A stretch of DNA of 64,000 nucleotides from Montifringilla adamsi. Lineage: Eukaryota; Chordata; Aves; Passeriformes; Passeridae. The notes below the pieces were generated by a model. That model ran no database searches. It was not told where the DNA came from and saw nothing but the letters and a program-made list of their open reading frames with translations. The first letter of the stretch is position 1, and each line of letters opens with the position of its first letter. Location of the stretch: positions 7,634,541 to 7,698,540 of the forward strand of contig JAGGNK010008670.1 of the NCBI GenBank assembly GCA_017590115.1, given 5' to 3'. The position numbers and the translations under genes were made by a program. Positions 11,885 through 22,810 of the stretch are shown here, piece by piece.

Positions 11885-12335
11885 AATATCAGAAAAGGAT
11901 CCCATAGACCCATAATTAGCAATGTAACAAGCAGAGCCTTGAGAAAACAAGCTGGTCCTCAAGACAATAATCTTCATTGCTAGCACCCATCCAACAGCCT
12001 TCAACTCAAGGAGTGAAAGAGGCAGGCGAGATAATAAAGGGACCCAACAGAGGCAGCAGGAAAGTTCCCCATGTACTACTCTGAGTGGCCTTCAAGGGGG
12101 TAGGAAGAGGAGACCCGGGAGGGGGCAAAGCAATCATTCCCTCCCCTCCCTAAAAAGAATGAAAAAGAAAGGAAAAGAATCCAAGTTGCTTCTGCAGAAG
12201 CTGCCTAGCGACACACAACTAATTACTACGACCGGTCCCCCTGTTTGCAGATCTTGTTATCAGTAAAAATAATAATAAAATGAGCCCTAGCAGTCTGGAT
12301 ATCTGCAATTACAGTGTGAATTGCATGAGAGGATT
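11885..12335. promoter_or_regulatory. Enhancer-like block
   Basis: A repeat-free block with homeodomain cores (CATAATTAGCAATG near 11911, CAACTAATTACTACG near 12218), GATA-type words (CTTGTTATCAG near 12253, GGATATCTGC near 12298) and an AATTACAGTGTGAATTGC stretch near 12308. Motif density and absence of repeats suggest a conserved non-coding element. This is inference without alignment. The purine-rich part at 12090-12180 is low complexity. Confidence 0.3.
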
Positions 12336-12799
12336 ATATGAAGTGCTCTTGGCGTAGAGGGTGGGGGACCAAGGCGCTTCAACTTGAGAGCAGAAAGCAG
12401 CTGCTTTGGGGCTTTGCACCTGCTGCTCACCAGGCTGTTTTCACCTCTAGACGAAAACAGGCTTCTCTCTGCTCCTCTGTCTCCTTTCTTTTCACACAGC
12501 CCACAAATGTAAAAACAGAGAAGGATTTTTTATTTTAAAAAGAAAAAAAAAAGGAAAAGGAGAAAAAAATGGATAGAAAATGAAATTGTCTTCTTAAATA
12601 AGTTTCTCTGAAGCAACATGAGGGGCGTCTTAGGGCAGCCAAAGGGAATCTGAAGATGGAGTGTGGGGCCAAAGAAACAGGCAAGCGGCTCCATTTTAAT
12701 GCAGAGGCAGCAGACAGAGTGCGATCTGAGATTGGCAAAGTTTCAATGTAAATCCAGGGGGCAAGGGGGATGGGGCTGGGATGAGAAGAAAGGACTCTT
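12336..12799. other. Unique sequence with A-rich patch
   Basis: No gene is recognised. An A/G-rich low-complexity patch at about 12535-12575 creates lysine- or phenylalanine-rich open frames on both strands, which are artefacts. Confidence 0.55.
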
Positions 12800-13110
12800 T
12801 TACTGTTTCATGCTTCTAAGTCCTGCCGATCAGCATAAGCTCAGCTCGACATTCTGGGAATAGCAATGAGGCACACACAACAATCAAAACACCCTAAATC
12901 TGTTTGATGATTCAGACACTTCGTGCATCTGCACCAACAAAATAGGACTTCAATTAAATAACTTGCAGATTTCCAAGAGGGGGGAAAAAGTCGGGGGAAC
13001 ATGAGGATTTTTAATTAGTAACTCTGAATACAAGCCGTTTTTTTAATTAGGTGTTTGCACTACCACTTTATTCTTGAAGGGAGATTTGTAAGCGCATGGG
13101 ATTGTTGTGA
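12800..13110. promoter_or_regulatory. Enhancer-like block with several ATTA sites
   Basis: A repeat-free block holding TTCAATTAAATAAC near 12950, TTTTTAATTAGTAAC near 13007 and TTTTTTAATTAGGTG near 13039. It also has a TTTGATGATTCAGAC word near 12903. The two AATTAG sites about 30 bp apart in the same orientation are the most regular feature. Called as enhancer-like by motif content only. Confidence 0.28.
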
Positions 13111-13376
13111 AAGAAGATCCTGGACAGTTTGTTCCTAACATTTTGTTGCAACCTGCATTTGCTCCTAAACAGCTTTTCTTTAGCAAAGGAAACTCAGCTA
13201 CAACTCCAAGCAAGTTGTTCAAATGAAGGCAGAGATTTTTTTGGAAGTTTTAAGTGTATACATACATCATAAATACATATAAGTGTATATGTAGTGCCCA
13301 GAGTAGGTTTCAAGGCCCTGCAAGAATTTTCTTGTCTTCTGTGTTTCAGATTACTCTCTGTGACTAATCTAGTTAA

Positions 13377-13378
<2 letters not shown>
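13111..13378. other. Unique sequence
   Basis: Nothing beyond background is seen. Two opposing open frames (120 and 100 codons) run through the adjacent AT repeat and reflect that repeat's Tyr-Ile periodicity. Confidence 0.5.

Positions 13379-13379
<1 letters not shown>

Positions 13380-13411
<32 letters not shown>
13380..13411. repeat. (AT)n microsatellite
   Basis: About 16 uninterrupted AT units. This is simple sequence and likely polymorphic. Confidence 0.97.
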
Positions 13412-13415
<4 letters not shown>

Positions 13416-13593
13416 TAACTGTACTGTAGGCATTATATACATAACTGCACAATACACAGGATTTAGACAGAGACAGCAGAAGTTTGTCACAGAGTTGAGT
13501 GAAATTCCCATATGTGACTTCACTGCTCTGTATCCACCACTTTTAGAACAAACCACTAATGATTGCAGGCTTCAGAGTCTGAAAAATGATGGG

Positions 13594-13655
13594 TGAAATC
13601 CCAGACCCTTTGAAGTCATTGAGTGCTTTTCATTCACTATTGGGGTCAGGATTCA
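13594..13655. repeat. Ancient fold-back repeat, copy 1
   Basis: The stretch is quasi-palindromic. TGAAATCCCAGACCC at the left pairs imperfectly with GGGGTCAGGATTCA at the right, around a TTTGAAGTCATTGAG...CACTATT centre. It resembles a fold-back family common in bird, turtle and crocodile DNA, with 'GAAGTCAATGG' around the centre. I recognise the pattern but cannot name the family with certainty. Confidence 0.45.
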
Positions 13656-14434
13656 TGCTCAAAATCTCTCGAGTGTGCGCTGGCGTGGCACAGTGATGTA
13701 CAGGTCTCTCACATGCACATGCACCGTGAACCTGCAAAATCTGCTGTGAAAAGGCATCCTCCCTGTGGCAGGCTGTGGTTTTTGGAGCCTTAGAAGACAC
13801 ATTTGATCTTTTTAGTAGACAAACCACTGAGGACACTAGAATGAGGACACTTCTGTGATAATTTAAAAAATGTGGCCAAAGAGGAAATCAAGGAATTAAT
13901 GTATTTTTACATCTTTATCTCTCAGTTCTTGGACTTTTTTTTTTTTTCTTCGATAAAACATTTAAAATGGTGTGGAAGAGATTAAAAGTTGGATTTCTCA
14001 ATACCCACCCCCGCCTTTTCCTAACGGGTAGAGCAAGATCATGTAAAGAGGGACCGTGATCATTTATCCAAATGCAAACAAACCTAAGTATGAGGATTTA
14101 CCACAGCCTGACTTTCTTTTTTTAAAAATTTATTTCATGTGTTAATACAAAGACTATTTAGCAGAAGTAGAATGCCAGGATTTGCATATGAATAGATACC
14201 TAAAGATCAACGAGATCAACTCATTAGGGCCTGAACATCTAAACATACGAAAGTCAAAGAGGCCAGAGCTCAAGAGCCTGGCTGCTGAGATTCCCAGTGA
14301 CTAATCCAAGCAAAGCTGATAGTTTTAAACTTATTAGTATTTTTTCCTGCCTTAACAAAAAAAATCCTTTACCTGAAATCAAAGCTCAGTCCAAGGAAAA
14401 TAGCCTTGTGATTGTGTCTGGGACTTAATTTCTT
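13656..14434. other. Unique AT-rich sequence
   Basis: No gene or named repeat is seen. A POU octamer word ATTTGCAT lies at 14180-14187. Confidence 0.5.
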
Positions 14435-14480
14435 CCTTTGCCACAAGCTTTCTCCATGGCATTGGGCAAGTCATTTTGGA
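14435..14480 (+). repeat. MIR-like SINE, 5' piece
   Basis: TTTGCCACAAGCTTTCTCCATGG-type sequence leads into CATTGGGCAAGTCATTTT (14460-14477). It corresponds to the 'GCCACT...CTTGGGCAAGTCACTT' section of MIR-type SINEs. The matching downstream section ('CCTCAG...CTGTAAAATGGG') occurs about 245 bp later at 14725, so this may be one SINE split by inserted sequence. Confidence 0.5.
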
Positions 14481-14722
14481 AGGGATTCACCTGACCCAGC
14501 AGTATCTGTCTCGAAGAGAGGGATTTTAACCACCTCGTCATCCGGGCTCCCTTTGCAGTCAACATAAAAAACAGGCACTTTCCAAAGGGCTGTTCATTCT
14601 TGCGGTAGTGTCCCTCCTAAAACAGTGTCTAAATCTCTGGCTGCAGGTGCTTATCTTGTCCTCTTGCCTATGCCAAGAGTGTCTCAGAGTAGTTCAGACT
14701 GAAATGAGTATGGAGTCTGATG

Positions 14723-14850
14723 TGCCTCAGTTCATCATCTGTAAAATGGGATTAAGTGATTAATGCTACCTCTGTATCTCATGGGTGAGTTAGGAAGTGG
14801 AATATATTATAAACCACAAGATGTTCAGATATTAAAATAGTGAGAGTGAT
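14723..14850 (+). repeat. MIR-like SINE, 3' piece
   Basis: GCCTCAGTTCATCATCTGTAAAATGGGAT at 14723-14751 is a clear match to the core/3' part of MIR-type SINEs. ATTAATGCTACCTCTGTATCTCATGGGTGAG follows in the expected order. It lacks the section just upstream, which appears at 14435-14480. Confidence 0.7.
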
Positions 14851-14871
14851 ATGAGTGCCATAAAAAGATAA

Positions 14872-14955
14872 GGTCCTGATCCAGTATCTGTGGCAACCAA
14901 GGGAATCTCTCCTCTGGCCTTTTGTGGGTATTAGATCAATCAATCCCCAGTGACA
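14872..14955. repeat. Ancient fold-back repeat, copy 2
   Basis: It begins GGTCCTGATCCAGTATCTG and ends near GTGGGTATTAGATCAATCAA. The GGTCCTGATCCA start and complementary-looking GATCA end fit the same general sauropsid fold-back type as the copy at 13594. Divergence is high and the ends are approximate. Confidence 0.4.
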
Positions 14956-15359
14956 TTATCCATTCACTGCAGAGTAAGTGAAGGTATGGCCAGAATTTTT
15001 CCACCGGCAGAGAAGGGAGAGGGTATGGGAAAGCCCTGACCTTACTCTATGCTTGAATAGTAGGAAGAGGGAAAGCACAAACAGGCTTTCAAAGCTGCCT
15101 ACAGGATTTGGACACATCAGCTTATTAATGTTAGCGGAAATTGGGCATCCACATCTCTGGAAATTTCAGCCTCTGCATTTACAACACAAAAAGAGCCCAG
15201 CCACAGAGGAGATATTTCCCTAATCTTGGCACCACTGCAGATTTTTGTTTGCGCTTCCTTGGATTAGACCTTTAGCAAACGACAGTGCTTGGATGTTGCA
15301 GGAAGGATGCATTTTCTCCTCACTCACTCAAGGTGTAGCAGGCAGTGTCAGGGCAGCAT
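14956..15359. other. Unique sequence
   Basis: No repeat or gene is recognised. An 81-codon plus-strand frame (14978-15223) has no known domain. Confidence 0.5.
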
Positions 15360-15540
15360 ATTCTCATGGCTAGATCCTGAGCCTGTCATTAAATCTGTCT
15401 TTTGACCTTGGGCAAGTCACTTAACCTCAGTTTCCTCTGACTGTAAAATGTAGATAAAATATTCCCTGCCTCACGGCAGTGTTGGGAAGATTAACAGTTA
15501 GACATTGTTCTGAGAACCTTGAATAAGAGCTGTGAGTGCA
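15360..15540 (+). repeat. MIR SINE
   Basis: This is a clear MIR-type SINE. TTGACCTTGGGCAAGTCACTT (15402-15422) is followed by AACCTCAGTTTCCTC, CTGTAAAATG, then ATAAAATATTCCCTGCCTCACGG and GTTGGGAAGATTAA, in consensus order and spacing. The tRNA-like 5' head is mostly degraded. It is an inactive, very old insertion. Confidence 0.85.
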
Positions 15541-15947
15541 TGCAGAGCACTGTTTCTATTGGATACTGCTTTCTCTTTCTACATACAGAAGGGCTGACTT
15601 TTAAACTGGCAAGAAGCCCAGGCCCGTGACTAGTGGTGTGCCCCCTTTGAATGCACAATAACTACAGTTGCATGCACAAATTGGGTATCCGTGCATGGAA
15701 ACTGGACACACAGTTGTTTACAGAACAGAAGAGTTTCTCTCTCGTGTGCCCTTGGAAAACTCAAGGACTCCATTTATTAAGTAGAAAAAGCAGTGCCACC
15801 ACCCGTGCAATATCAAGCAGTTTCTAGGCAGCATTTTCAGCAGGTTAATAAGGTAAAATATCATTCCCTCCAGAGACTGTAAGGTGGGCACTTTACATTG
15901 ACCTGAGTTAAAATTTCACACTCATTTTACAGCTCTTGCAGACTGTC

Positions 15948-16135
15948 TTGGTTTAAAAGTGCCAGGCGAGACGTTTTGGGGAAGTTGAGAAGGGAAAAGA
16001 TTTGCAGGTATTTTGTTTGATGTGTGTAAATCAGGACTGAAATAAATGGCATAGGTGGAGTTTACCCAGAGATAAATGGGACTTGGCTGAGAATCTGGCA
16101 CTCTTTATATACAAGCCCATAAACAAACCACAGTC
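15948..16135 (+). mobile_element. Possible LTR start of an endogenous retrovirus
   Basis: TGTCTTGGTTTAAAAG at 15948 resembles the first bases of songbird endogenous retrovirus LTRs, which commonly begin TGTCTTGGTTTG or TGTCCTGGTTTG. A TATA-like TTTATATAC lies at 16105-16113, about 160 bp in. I could not find the 3' end, a duplicated LTR, a primer-binding site or any gag/pol/env sequence. At best this is a solo or truncated LTR; chance similarity is quite possible. Confidence 0.3.
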
Positions 16136-17059
16136 AGGACAGCAGACGCGTTGTGTGAACCCTCAGGAGGGCTGCTTGGCCAGGGCTTGGGCTCTGCTAC
16201 CCTCACTGAGGAGCCCTGCTCTGTGCTGCTTGGGTGGGGGTGTGCTGGAGAGCTCTGGGGATCCCAGCAGCAGCAAGCTGTGGTGGGAGGAATGGAGGCT
16301 GCGTACTCCCTCTGTGCACACTCTGATCTCCAGGCATTTTCCAGAATTAGAACTCCAAGAAGAGAACAAAATAAATCTCATTAATAATGTGGGGGTGAGA
16401 GAAGAAGAAAGAGGGAGTGAGGGCAGAGAGCCACTGGCCAGGACAGCATTATTTTTTCTCACTCACAGGACTCCTTTTGCTACAAAAGCTAAACCTTCAG
16501 GCGGGAATATCTCACATTTCTGTATTCTCTGCTTTCCTTCTGGCTATCACTGGAGGTGTCTAGAAGAGATGGCAGCAAGGTTTTGCAAAGCTTTCCCATG
16601 CCATACAGCTTCAGTCACACTTGCTCCAAGAGCAACCTGCTTACAGGCACCTTCCCATGCCCCAGGCCTGGTCTGTGCCGTGGCCCTGCTAGCAGCAGGA
16701 GTCAATGTTCCTCTCACACCTCAACACACTGAAAGGAGACGATATTCTGGGATGGCATCAGGCCTTGTTGCCTTATTTATGGTGAAGGAGCCGGCTGTAT
16801 AGGCCCCTCTTCAGGGTGGGTGAGCAGCATCAGCTTAGGATGTCCCCATCACTACAGCTTATCTTCTTTAAGCAGTAATACACTAATTTACTACTGTGGT
16901 AGGAATGATTGAAATCTTTAGACATAATGGAGGAAGTTTAATAGGGTCTACTGAGAAACCCAGGTGTTTAGATCAGCTTAAAAATAATAACCTTCTCCCC
17001 TGCTGAGCACTTTCTTTTCACAATAAGCTCAGCTTTTATTCTTAACCATAAAGACTACC
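16136..17059. other. Unique sequence containing the longest open frame
   Basis: The longest open frame in the window (plus, 16083-16802, 239 codons) covers most of this stretch. Its translation is rich in Leu, Ala, Ser and Pro. It shows no domain, no repeats and no similarity I recognise, retroviral proteins included. A 77-codon plus frame and a 99-codon minus frame overlap it. I treat it as a chance frame. Confidence 0.5.
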
Positions 17060-17185
17060 TCAGACAGGAAATTATTCACGTGATTGGTCTTTACAAGTAG
17101 CGGAGGGTTTAAACTCGGGGCTGGAGAGGTCATTAGTGGACAGCCATGTGATTAACCTTTGCTTGCCCGTTTCTTTTCACACTTT
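17060..17185. promoter_or_regulatory. Enhancer-like patch
   Basis: A compact cluster of factor-like words: TTCACGTGATTGG (an E-box CACGTG overlapping an inverted CCAAT) near 17077, GGTTTAAACTCG near 17107, GTCATTAGTGG near 17130 and GTGATTAACC near 17148. No repeat is seen. Function is inferred from motifs only. Confidence 0.25.
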
Positions 17186-17723
17186 GTTAACAGCTCCCAT
17201 TATTGCCCTTCTGTGTCTCAAGGAAGTCGTTTATTGACAGTATTAAAAATACATAGCTACAAATTCCAAAGATCCTATCCTTGTGTAAAACCTCCAGTAA
17301 TTTTTAGCCAGATGATACACATTGGGCAGAGCCCCTCAATTTCTGGCCAAAGTGGATCCAGAAATAAATTTGCCCATTAACACAGGATCTGAGTTTATGC
17401 GTTTGATTTACCCATTGCAGGACCTGTTCCTGGGCCTGTCTCAGAAAGTTTTATACAGCAAAGAAAGCTAAGGTTTAGTTCACAGTGCCATTAGCACTTG
17501 TCTTAACATATCACAGCTTAATAGGAGTCACACCAGACACTGAGTATCTTTGAGCAGAAATGGGCATCCAAAGGACTTTGAAACCTTGATCAAAATGATG
17601 AAGTCTTCCAGAGCTGTGGTTTGATTTTGAGATAATCAGTCTGCTACTTGTTTTCAAACCAAAGGAGCAGCCTCGAGTTTCTGTTCTGGCCTGCGCTGGC
17701 CGTGCCCGGGAGCTCTCGGTGCA
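17186..17723. other. Unique sequence
   Basis: No gene or named repeat. The 3' part (17670-17790) is notably richer in CpG than its surroundings. Confidence 0.5.
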
Positions 17724-17765
17724 GAGTGTGACACGCACACCCAGGAGTGTGACACGCTCACCCAG
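17724..17765. repeat. 21-bp tandem duplication
   Basis: Two adjacent 21-bp units start GAGTGTGACACGC at 17724 and GAGTGTGACACGC at 17745, both ending CACCCAG or TCACCCAG. They differ at about two positions. They lie in a CpG-richer stretch (17670-17790). Only two copies exist, so this is a recent-looking local duplication, not a satellite. Confidence 0.9.
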
Positions 17766-17799
17766 AGGGGCTCGTGCACGGGGGGATCTCTTCCCACAG

Positions 17800-17819
17800 C
17801 CTTTGGTTTAAACCAAAGG
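17800..17819. repeat. Perfect 20-bp palindrome
   Basis: CCTTTGGTTTAAACCAAAGG is identical to its own reverse complement with no spacer. A related word AAACCAAAGGA also occurs at about 17656-17666. A possible dimeric protein-binding site, but unproven. Confidence 0.9.
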
Positions 17820-20090
17820 AAAACAACACTGAGGCAAAAGCAAAATGCCATGAAAGAGGAACACAATTTCTGTGAATATAATGCCGAGCAGCAGCAGTTT
17901 TGCACCAGTCTGGATTTTGTGAGTGTCTTGCATAAAATTAATAGTGAGGATGGCAACAACAAAATACTGCAGCAAAGGCTGGGGGCAGGGGAGAAGGGTG
18001 CCTCTTTTACTTATTTATTTTGCATTGTTGTTGCAGGGTAAGTTCAAGAGGGAGGTGAAAGGGGGGAGGTGTTCAATGGGGGCTTTTCCAAAGCAAAAGG
18101 GTCTTTTGGACAGAAAGAGAGTGTCAAGGCATTTTGACAGAAAGTGGCTGAATGTGTCTTTTCTAGTTAACTTCTGTGAACTGCTGGGCATTTCCGCACA
18201 CAAAGGGGCACTTTCTTGGCAGCTGAGGAGTGAGGGCAGAAGTCAGAGAGGGTAAAAGAGGAAGAAAAAGGAGAACATCAGTTTATGAACACAAAACTTA
18301 CAGTAGAATTTCTTTTTTTAAGTAGAACATGTACACTGAAGAAAGCCTCTGGGCAGGCATAACTTCCTCAGCTGGCATTTATTTGGCAGAAAACCCAAGC
18401 CTCAGTGAATTTAACTGTGCTTCAGGAAGCATCCACCCACGACATCACTCAGCCTGTGCTCAACCCAGCAGGGTGCTGAGCCCCTTCAGCTCCTCTTGAA
18501 GTTGCTCAGTGTTGTGGCGCTCAGCACCTTGCAGGGATGAGGGTGGAGCTCAGGATGGCTGTGAAGCATGGAGAAGAAAATTCTGAGATGTGTCAGTGAT
18601 CCTAGAGGTAGCTCCAGTGCCAGTGGCCCTGGTGTATACATAATTTCTGATATCTAGACTAGATAATCTAATGGTGGCTCAGATAGCTCTGCACTACATT
18701 ACATGTTAAGATATGTCCTAAGAATTCAGCACTTCTCCCTCAGTTATTCTATTTAGACTTTGGGGTTTTAAATTGAATGGGGAAATTAAAGTACTTGACA
18801 GAAGAGAAAACAAAGGACATCTTTGGGGATTATGAAAGCTTTCATAAAGATAAACAACAAGGAAAGCATCTTTTTTTTTTTTTTTTAGCTTTATGTACAT
18901 CTGACTATTTCTTAAGCTATAACCCAAGCCAGACTTGGCCTTCCTTTATGATAGTTATACATCAGAAGTGAGACAAGGTTTGGAACTCACTATGAAAGAA
19001 TTACATGAAAATCTATTCCAAGGGAAAGGTGAGATCAATCAGAATGGTTTGTGCAGGTCTGTAGAAACACCTGAGATGGAGCAGTAAGGAATTAAAAAAC
19101 TGTGCAAGAGCAGCAATGACAGGAACGTTAGAAACAGGAACCTTAGCAACAGCTTATAATTGCAGAGTATATAATTGTATTTATTCAAAGGGGAAAGGTC
19201 AAAGTAAGGTCCCAAGGCAAAGACAGCTTGAAGTTTAGTTGGATCCACAGGCCCTTCTGGAACAGACCATTTATGTCTAAACTGTCTAAAAAAGTAGTTT
19301 TGTAAGTCAAAATTCTATTTTGTGTTTTAGCTTTCCTATCAGAAGTAAGAGCTCCAGTTTAAGCAAACTTACTTAACCTACAGTACTCTTTAAGAGCAAA
19401 GGGGAATAGAGGCACAGGAGGCAGGTAAGGACTCATTAGGATGATTGTGCTTTTGAAATCTGTATTAGAAAGATGTATCTGTTCAGCTGCATAAAAGCAT
19501 TTTATGAACAATGTACCAGAGGTGTTAGTGGTATTGTAACAGCAAAAAGCCTCAAGCCAACAACATTTTAGTAATTTACCTGTACCTGGTTACAAACCTC
19601 TAATTAAAGCTCTGTCAGAGCTTCTACATGTTTCCAGCCTTCCAGAGTTTATCTTGAGTCTTGACTTTAAAAATTACCTGCTGGCTAAAATTTGTCATAC
19701 AAGGACTTACATAGGAACATGTTTAAAATAATAATAATAAAACCCCACTTTGACATCTTTATAAGTTATTACGGTGTTTCAAAAAAGAAATCTGTCACTT
19801 CAGGTTTTCTTAGGACCCCCTGGAAATGGTGCTGTCTGTTAAACAGCAGTCACTGACACTTGGGGATTGTTTCTAAGTGTTGGGAGTGAAGCCAGGTACC
19901 TCAGCTGAGGCATGTTTCCAAAAGAAGTTATTGCAGGTGTGTTTTATTAACTCACCACCCTGTGTATTTCTTCTGCATTTTAGGTCAGAAACTTCAAGGG
20001 CTGAGTGGCCCTGGTCTACTTATTTTTTATTCTGACTGTAACACAAAGGCAGGGTCACACTTTGACTAGGCCTTGTGCCTTTGTTTTGTG
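17820..20090. other. Unique sequence, no gene seen
   Basis: No gene is recognised. A poly-T run lies at about 18871-18887, and a 15-bp palindrome TATCTAG-A-CTAGATA at 18651-18665. An (AAT)n patch lies near 19728-19741. Open frames of up to 110 codons carry no known domain. Confidence 0.55.
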
Positions 20091-20161
20091 TAGAAAGTTT
20101 TGTTGGTTGGTGGTTTTTTGGGGTTGGGTTTGTTGTTTTGGTTTGTTTGTTTGTTTTTTTT
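20091..20161. repeat. T/G-rich low-complexity tract
   Basis: Repeated GTTG, GGTT and GTTT words end in (GTTT)n and a run of T. Simple-sequence tract with no element attached. Confidence 0.85.
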
Positions 20162-22800
20162 ACAGCATTAAAACCTGAAACTTGGCTGAACTTGAGATTC
20201 TTGAGAGCTCTCAGCTGGAGTTGTTCTGCTGTGCACTGCTCCTTCTTCTTCCACAGGAGAGGTGTCAAGGTAGGAATATGGGCTCTGCTTTCAAGGTAAG
20301 AATATAGTCCATACTTGTGTGTCCCAGTGTTGTACCAAAGTCACAGATCAGAGTCACCTTGAATTTGATCTGACTGAGAACACACATTGTAACCTTATTT
20401 TTGTCTGTCCCAGCTCTCCTGTGATGGGTACCAGTCACCTTCTGGCCATGAGTTCATAGTAAAGTAAGAATTCAGTGTGCTGTGGACGTAGCTCTTACAC
20501 ATGCTGAATACAGCACTCTCTGGTATATGTGGCAGGACTGTCTTCTGTGGTAACTCCTGGCTGTCCTCTTCCCTTGGATGAGCCCAGAGACCTCACTGAG
20601 AACTGAGTGTGGGGAAGCCTTGACCATGCTGTGAGTGAATGGATTTGGCACTAGGTGAGAAAAACTAATGGGGTTTTTGTCACACAGTTGTTTTAGCCTT
20701 TAAGCTCCTGCACTTCAAATGCTTTTTACCCTCCTGCTCCCTGCAGCTGTCACTGCTCCCTTAGGAAGGAGACATCCCTGGTGATGGCTACAGGGGTTGG
20801 TTGCTCACCATCTTCCTGAGACTTAGCATCACCATCCTCATGGCAGCAAAACCTTTGATTCTGAATCCTGAGGCTGCTCGTTGTCCCTGACGGGCTTGGC
20901 ATTCCCTTGGTTGTTTTTCCTATACTGTCACAGTCAGAAGTCAGCAGGGGAGTCAGTTACTGGCAATATTCACTTTTTGAGCCTGTTTGGGTTTCTTTTA
21001 TGGACTAGACATGTCTAGGCAGGTGTAAAGGCTGTTCTTTTTCCTCATGTTGGCTAATGTGACCTCAGACCTAGTCTGAGCAGGGTTTTTCAAATGTTCT
21101 AAGATTTTAGGGAAGGGAAAGGTCTTTTCAGGCTGCTTTTCAGGCTGATTTTCAGGGCACTCCTTGGAGTTTTAAATACCAAGAGACCTCATTTAATACC
21201 TTAGCAGTAGCTCACTGCTGTACAAATCTGATCAGAGCCGCCACAAAAACAGTTGCTTTTCTGCCACAACTTAGTGACTAAGCTTTCCCACTGTAGTGTT
21301 CTTTTTGGTGCTTTTTATCATTTTTAAGTTCTGGTTTCTGTTATATCTGATGCACCTGTTATGATTTGGAAGGGTGACTCAGGCAGGGAGTGTCCAAGTT
21401 GGGATCTGAGCTTTGCCACATGCTGGTGTGAGAGACAAATTCTCTTCAGCCACCTGTGTCTCCCTTATTCTGTGTGTAAAAGTGGGCTGGCAGTTCTTAG
21501 CCCTTCCCCATTTAACTGAAAGCTTTTAGAAGGATAATCTTACTGCTTTGGTGGGGTGGCTTGCTTGTTTGATTGGGTTTTTTTGACTGATAGCTCGTTT
21601 TTGCTATTATGCCAACATTAAGTAATGAGAAATTAGTAAAACAACACTTCTTCCCACCCTGTATATGGTACACCATACCACAGTGCCAAGTATTTTTTGA
21701 AGAGAAGAGCTAAAGAAGTCCCTACACTTCTGCATGGGGAATGGCTACAACGGAGGGAGGAAAGACAAGAAGAATTTTTTGGACAGTCTTTTATTTTGAA
21801 ATCCCAAGCTGAATGGCTTGCATGGACTTGCTAGCCAAGGGGAGAAGAGGTGCCAGTGAGGTTTTAACACCACAGTGTTAACACAATTTTAGTCCTTTCC
21901 TTTTCTCTCATCCATTTTTGTCCTGAAAGTCACATTTTCAAATGTATTTTGTGGCATCACTGTCTGATGCTTTGCGTGCTTGTATCAAACATTGAATATT
22001 ACTTGCATTTTTTAATATTCTCATAAAAAAACAGCTGAGTAGGCCCTCTGTGTTTCATCCTGGTTAGCACATTCCTGGGGTTCAATGGGGCATCTCCTCT
22101 CCAAGCACTGCCTCCACCAACTGGCACTGCCAGAGGCTTGGCTGCCTTTTCCACAGTGCTTTCTCAGGGTGCCTGGTACTCGACTGCCAGCACAAAAGCT
22201 GATTCAGACCAGCTTGATGCTCAGGTATACTGAGAACTGAACCACAAGCAGATACCATCAAAACACATTTCACTTGTGACCTTTCACAGCCAATGAATTG
22301 GAGGGATTTTCCTTTGCTGTGGATCAAATTTAAAACTACTTCCCAGGAGTGAAAGGTCATCTCGTGGAGTCATGATATCCAGTTAAATACAGCTAAATAG
22401 AACTCGTTAGCATCACAATGAATGGAGTTATATATTACCTGCTCTGGAGGATGACTGGGGTGGGTGGGGTAGATCCCTCATCACCCTTAATAAAGCACCA
22501 CAATAGCAGAGAAAAAGCACAAAGAACAGAATTTGACTAAATCTGCCCTTTAAATCTGTTTCTTCTGGCCAGCAATATGAGTGGTCAGAAAAACATGGGA
22601 AATGTCACATAAAGGATGTATTCTCCTCTTGTCATGTTTGCATTCACGGCAGCTACAATTCCATCCAAGTGAGAATATACTCTGTACCAGCTCCCAGCGG
22701 GGCTTTGATCTGCAGATACAGCCTGCTCTGAGGAAAAAGGAAATCCAGTGATCTTGTGTCTGAAATTAGAATCCCACAGAGGGGCAAGCTGCCCCTCCAG
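20162..22800. other. Unique sequence, no gene seen
   Basis: A long stretch of ordinary AT-leaning DNA. I recognise no repeat family, RNA gene or exon. A minus-strand 92-codon frame (22082-22360) has no domain. Confidence 0.55.
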
Positions 22801-22810
22801 GCACTATCTG

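Noticed and set aside
13194..13596. Tyr/Ile-repeat proteins on both strands
   Set aside because: The repeated residues are the translation of the (AT)n microsatellite.
14974..15223. 81-codon frame beside the fold-back repeat
   Set aside because: No domain, and no evidence of splicing or translation.
16083..16802. Longest open frame (239 codons) as a gene
   Set aside because: No domain or family is recognisable, opposing and overlapping frames exist, and the length is near what chance gives in 128 kb of strands.
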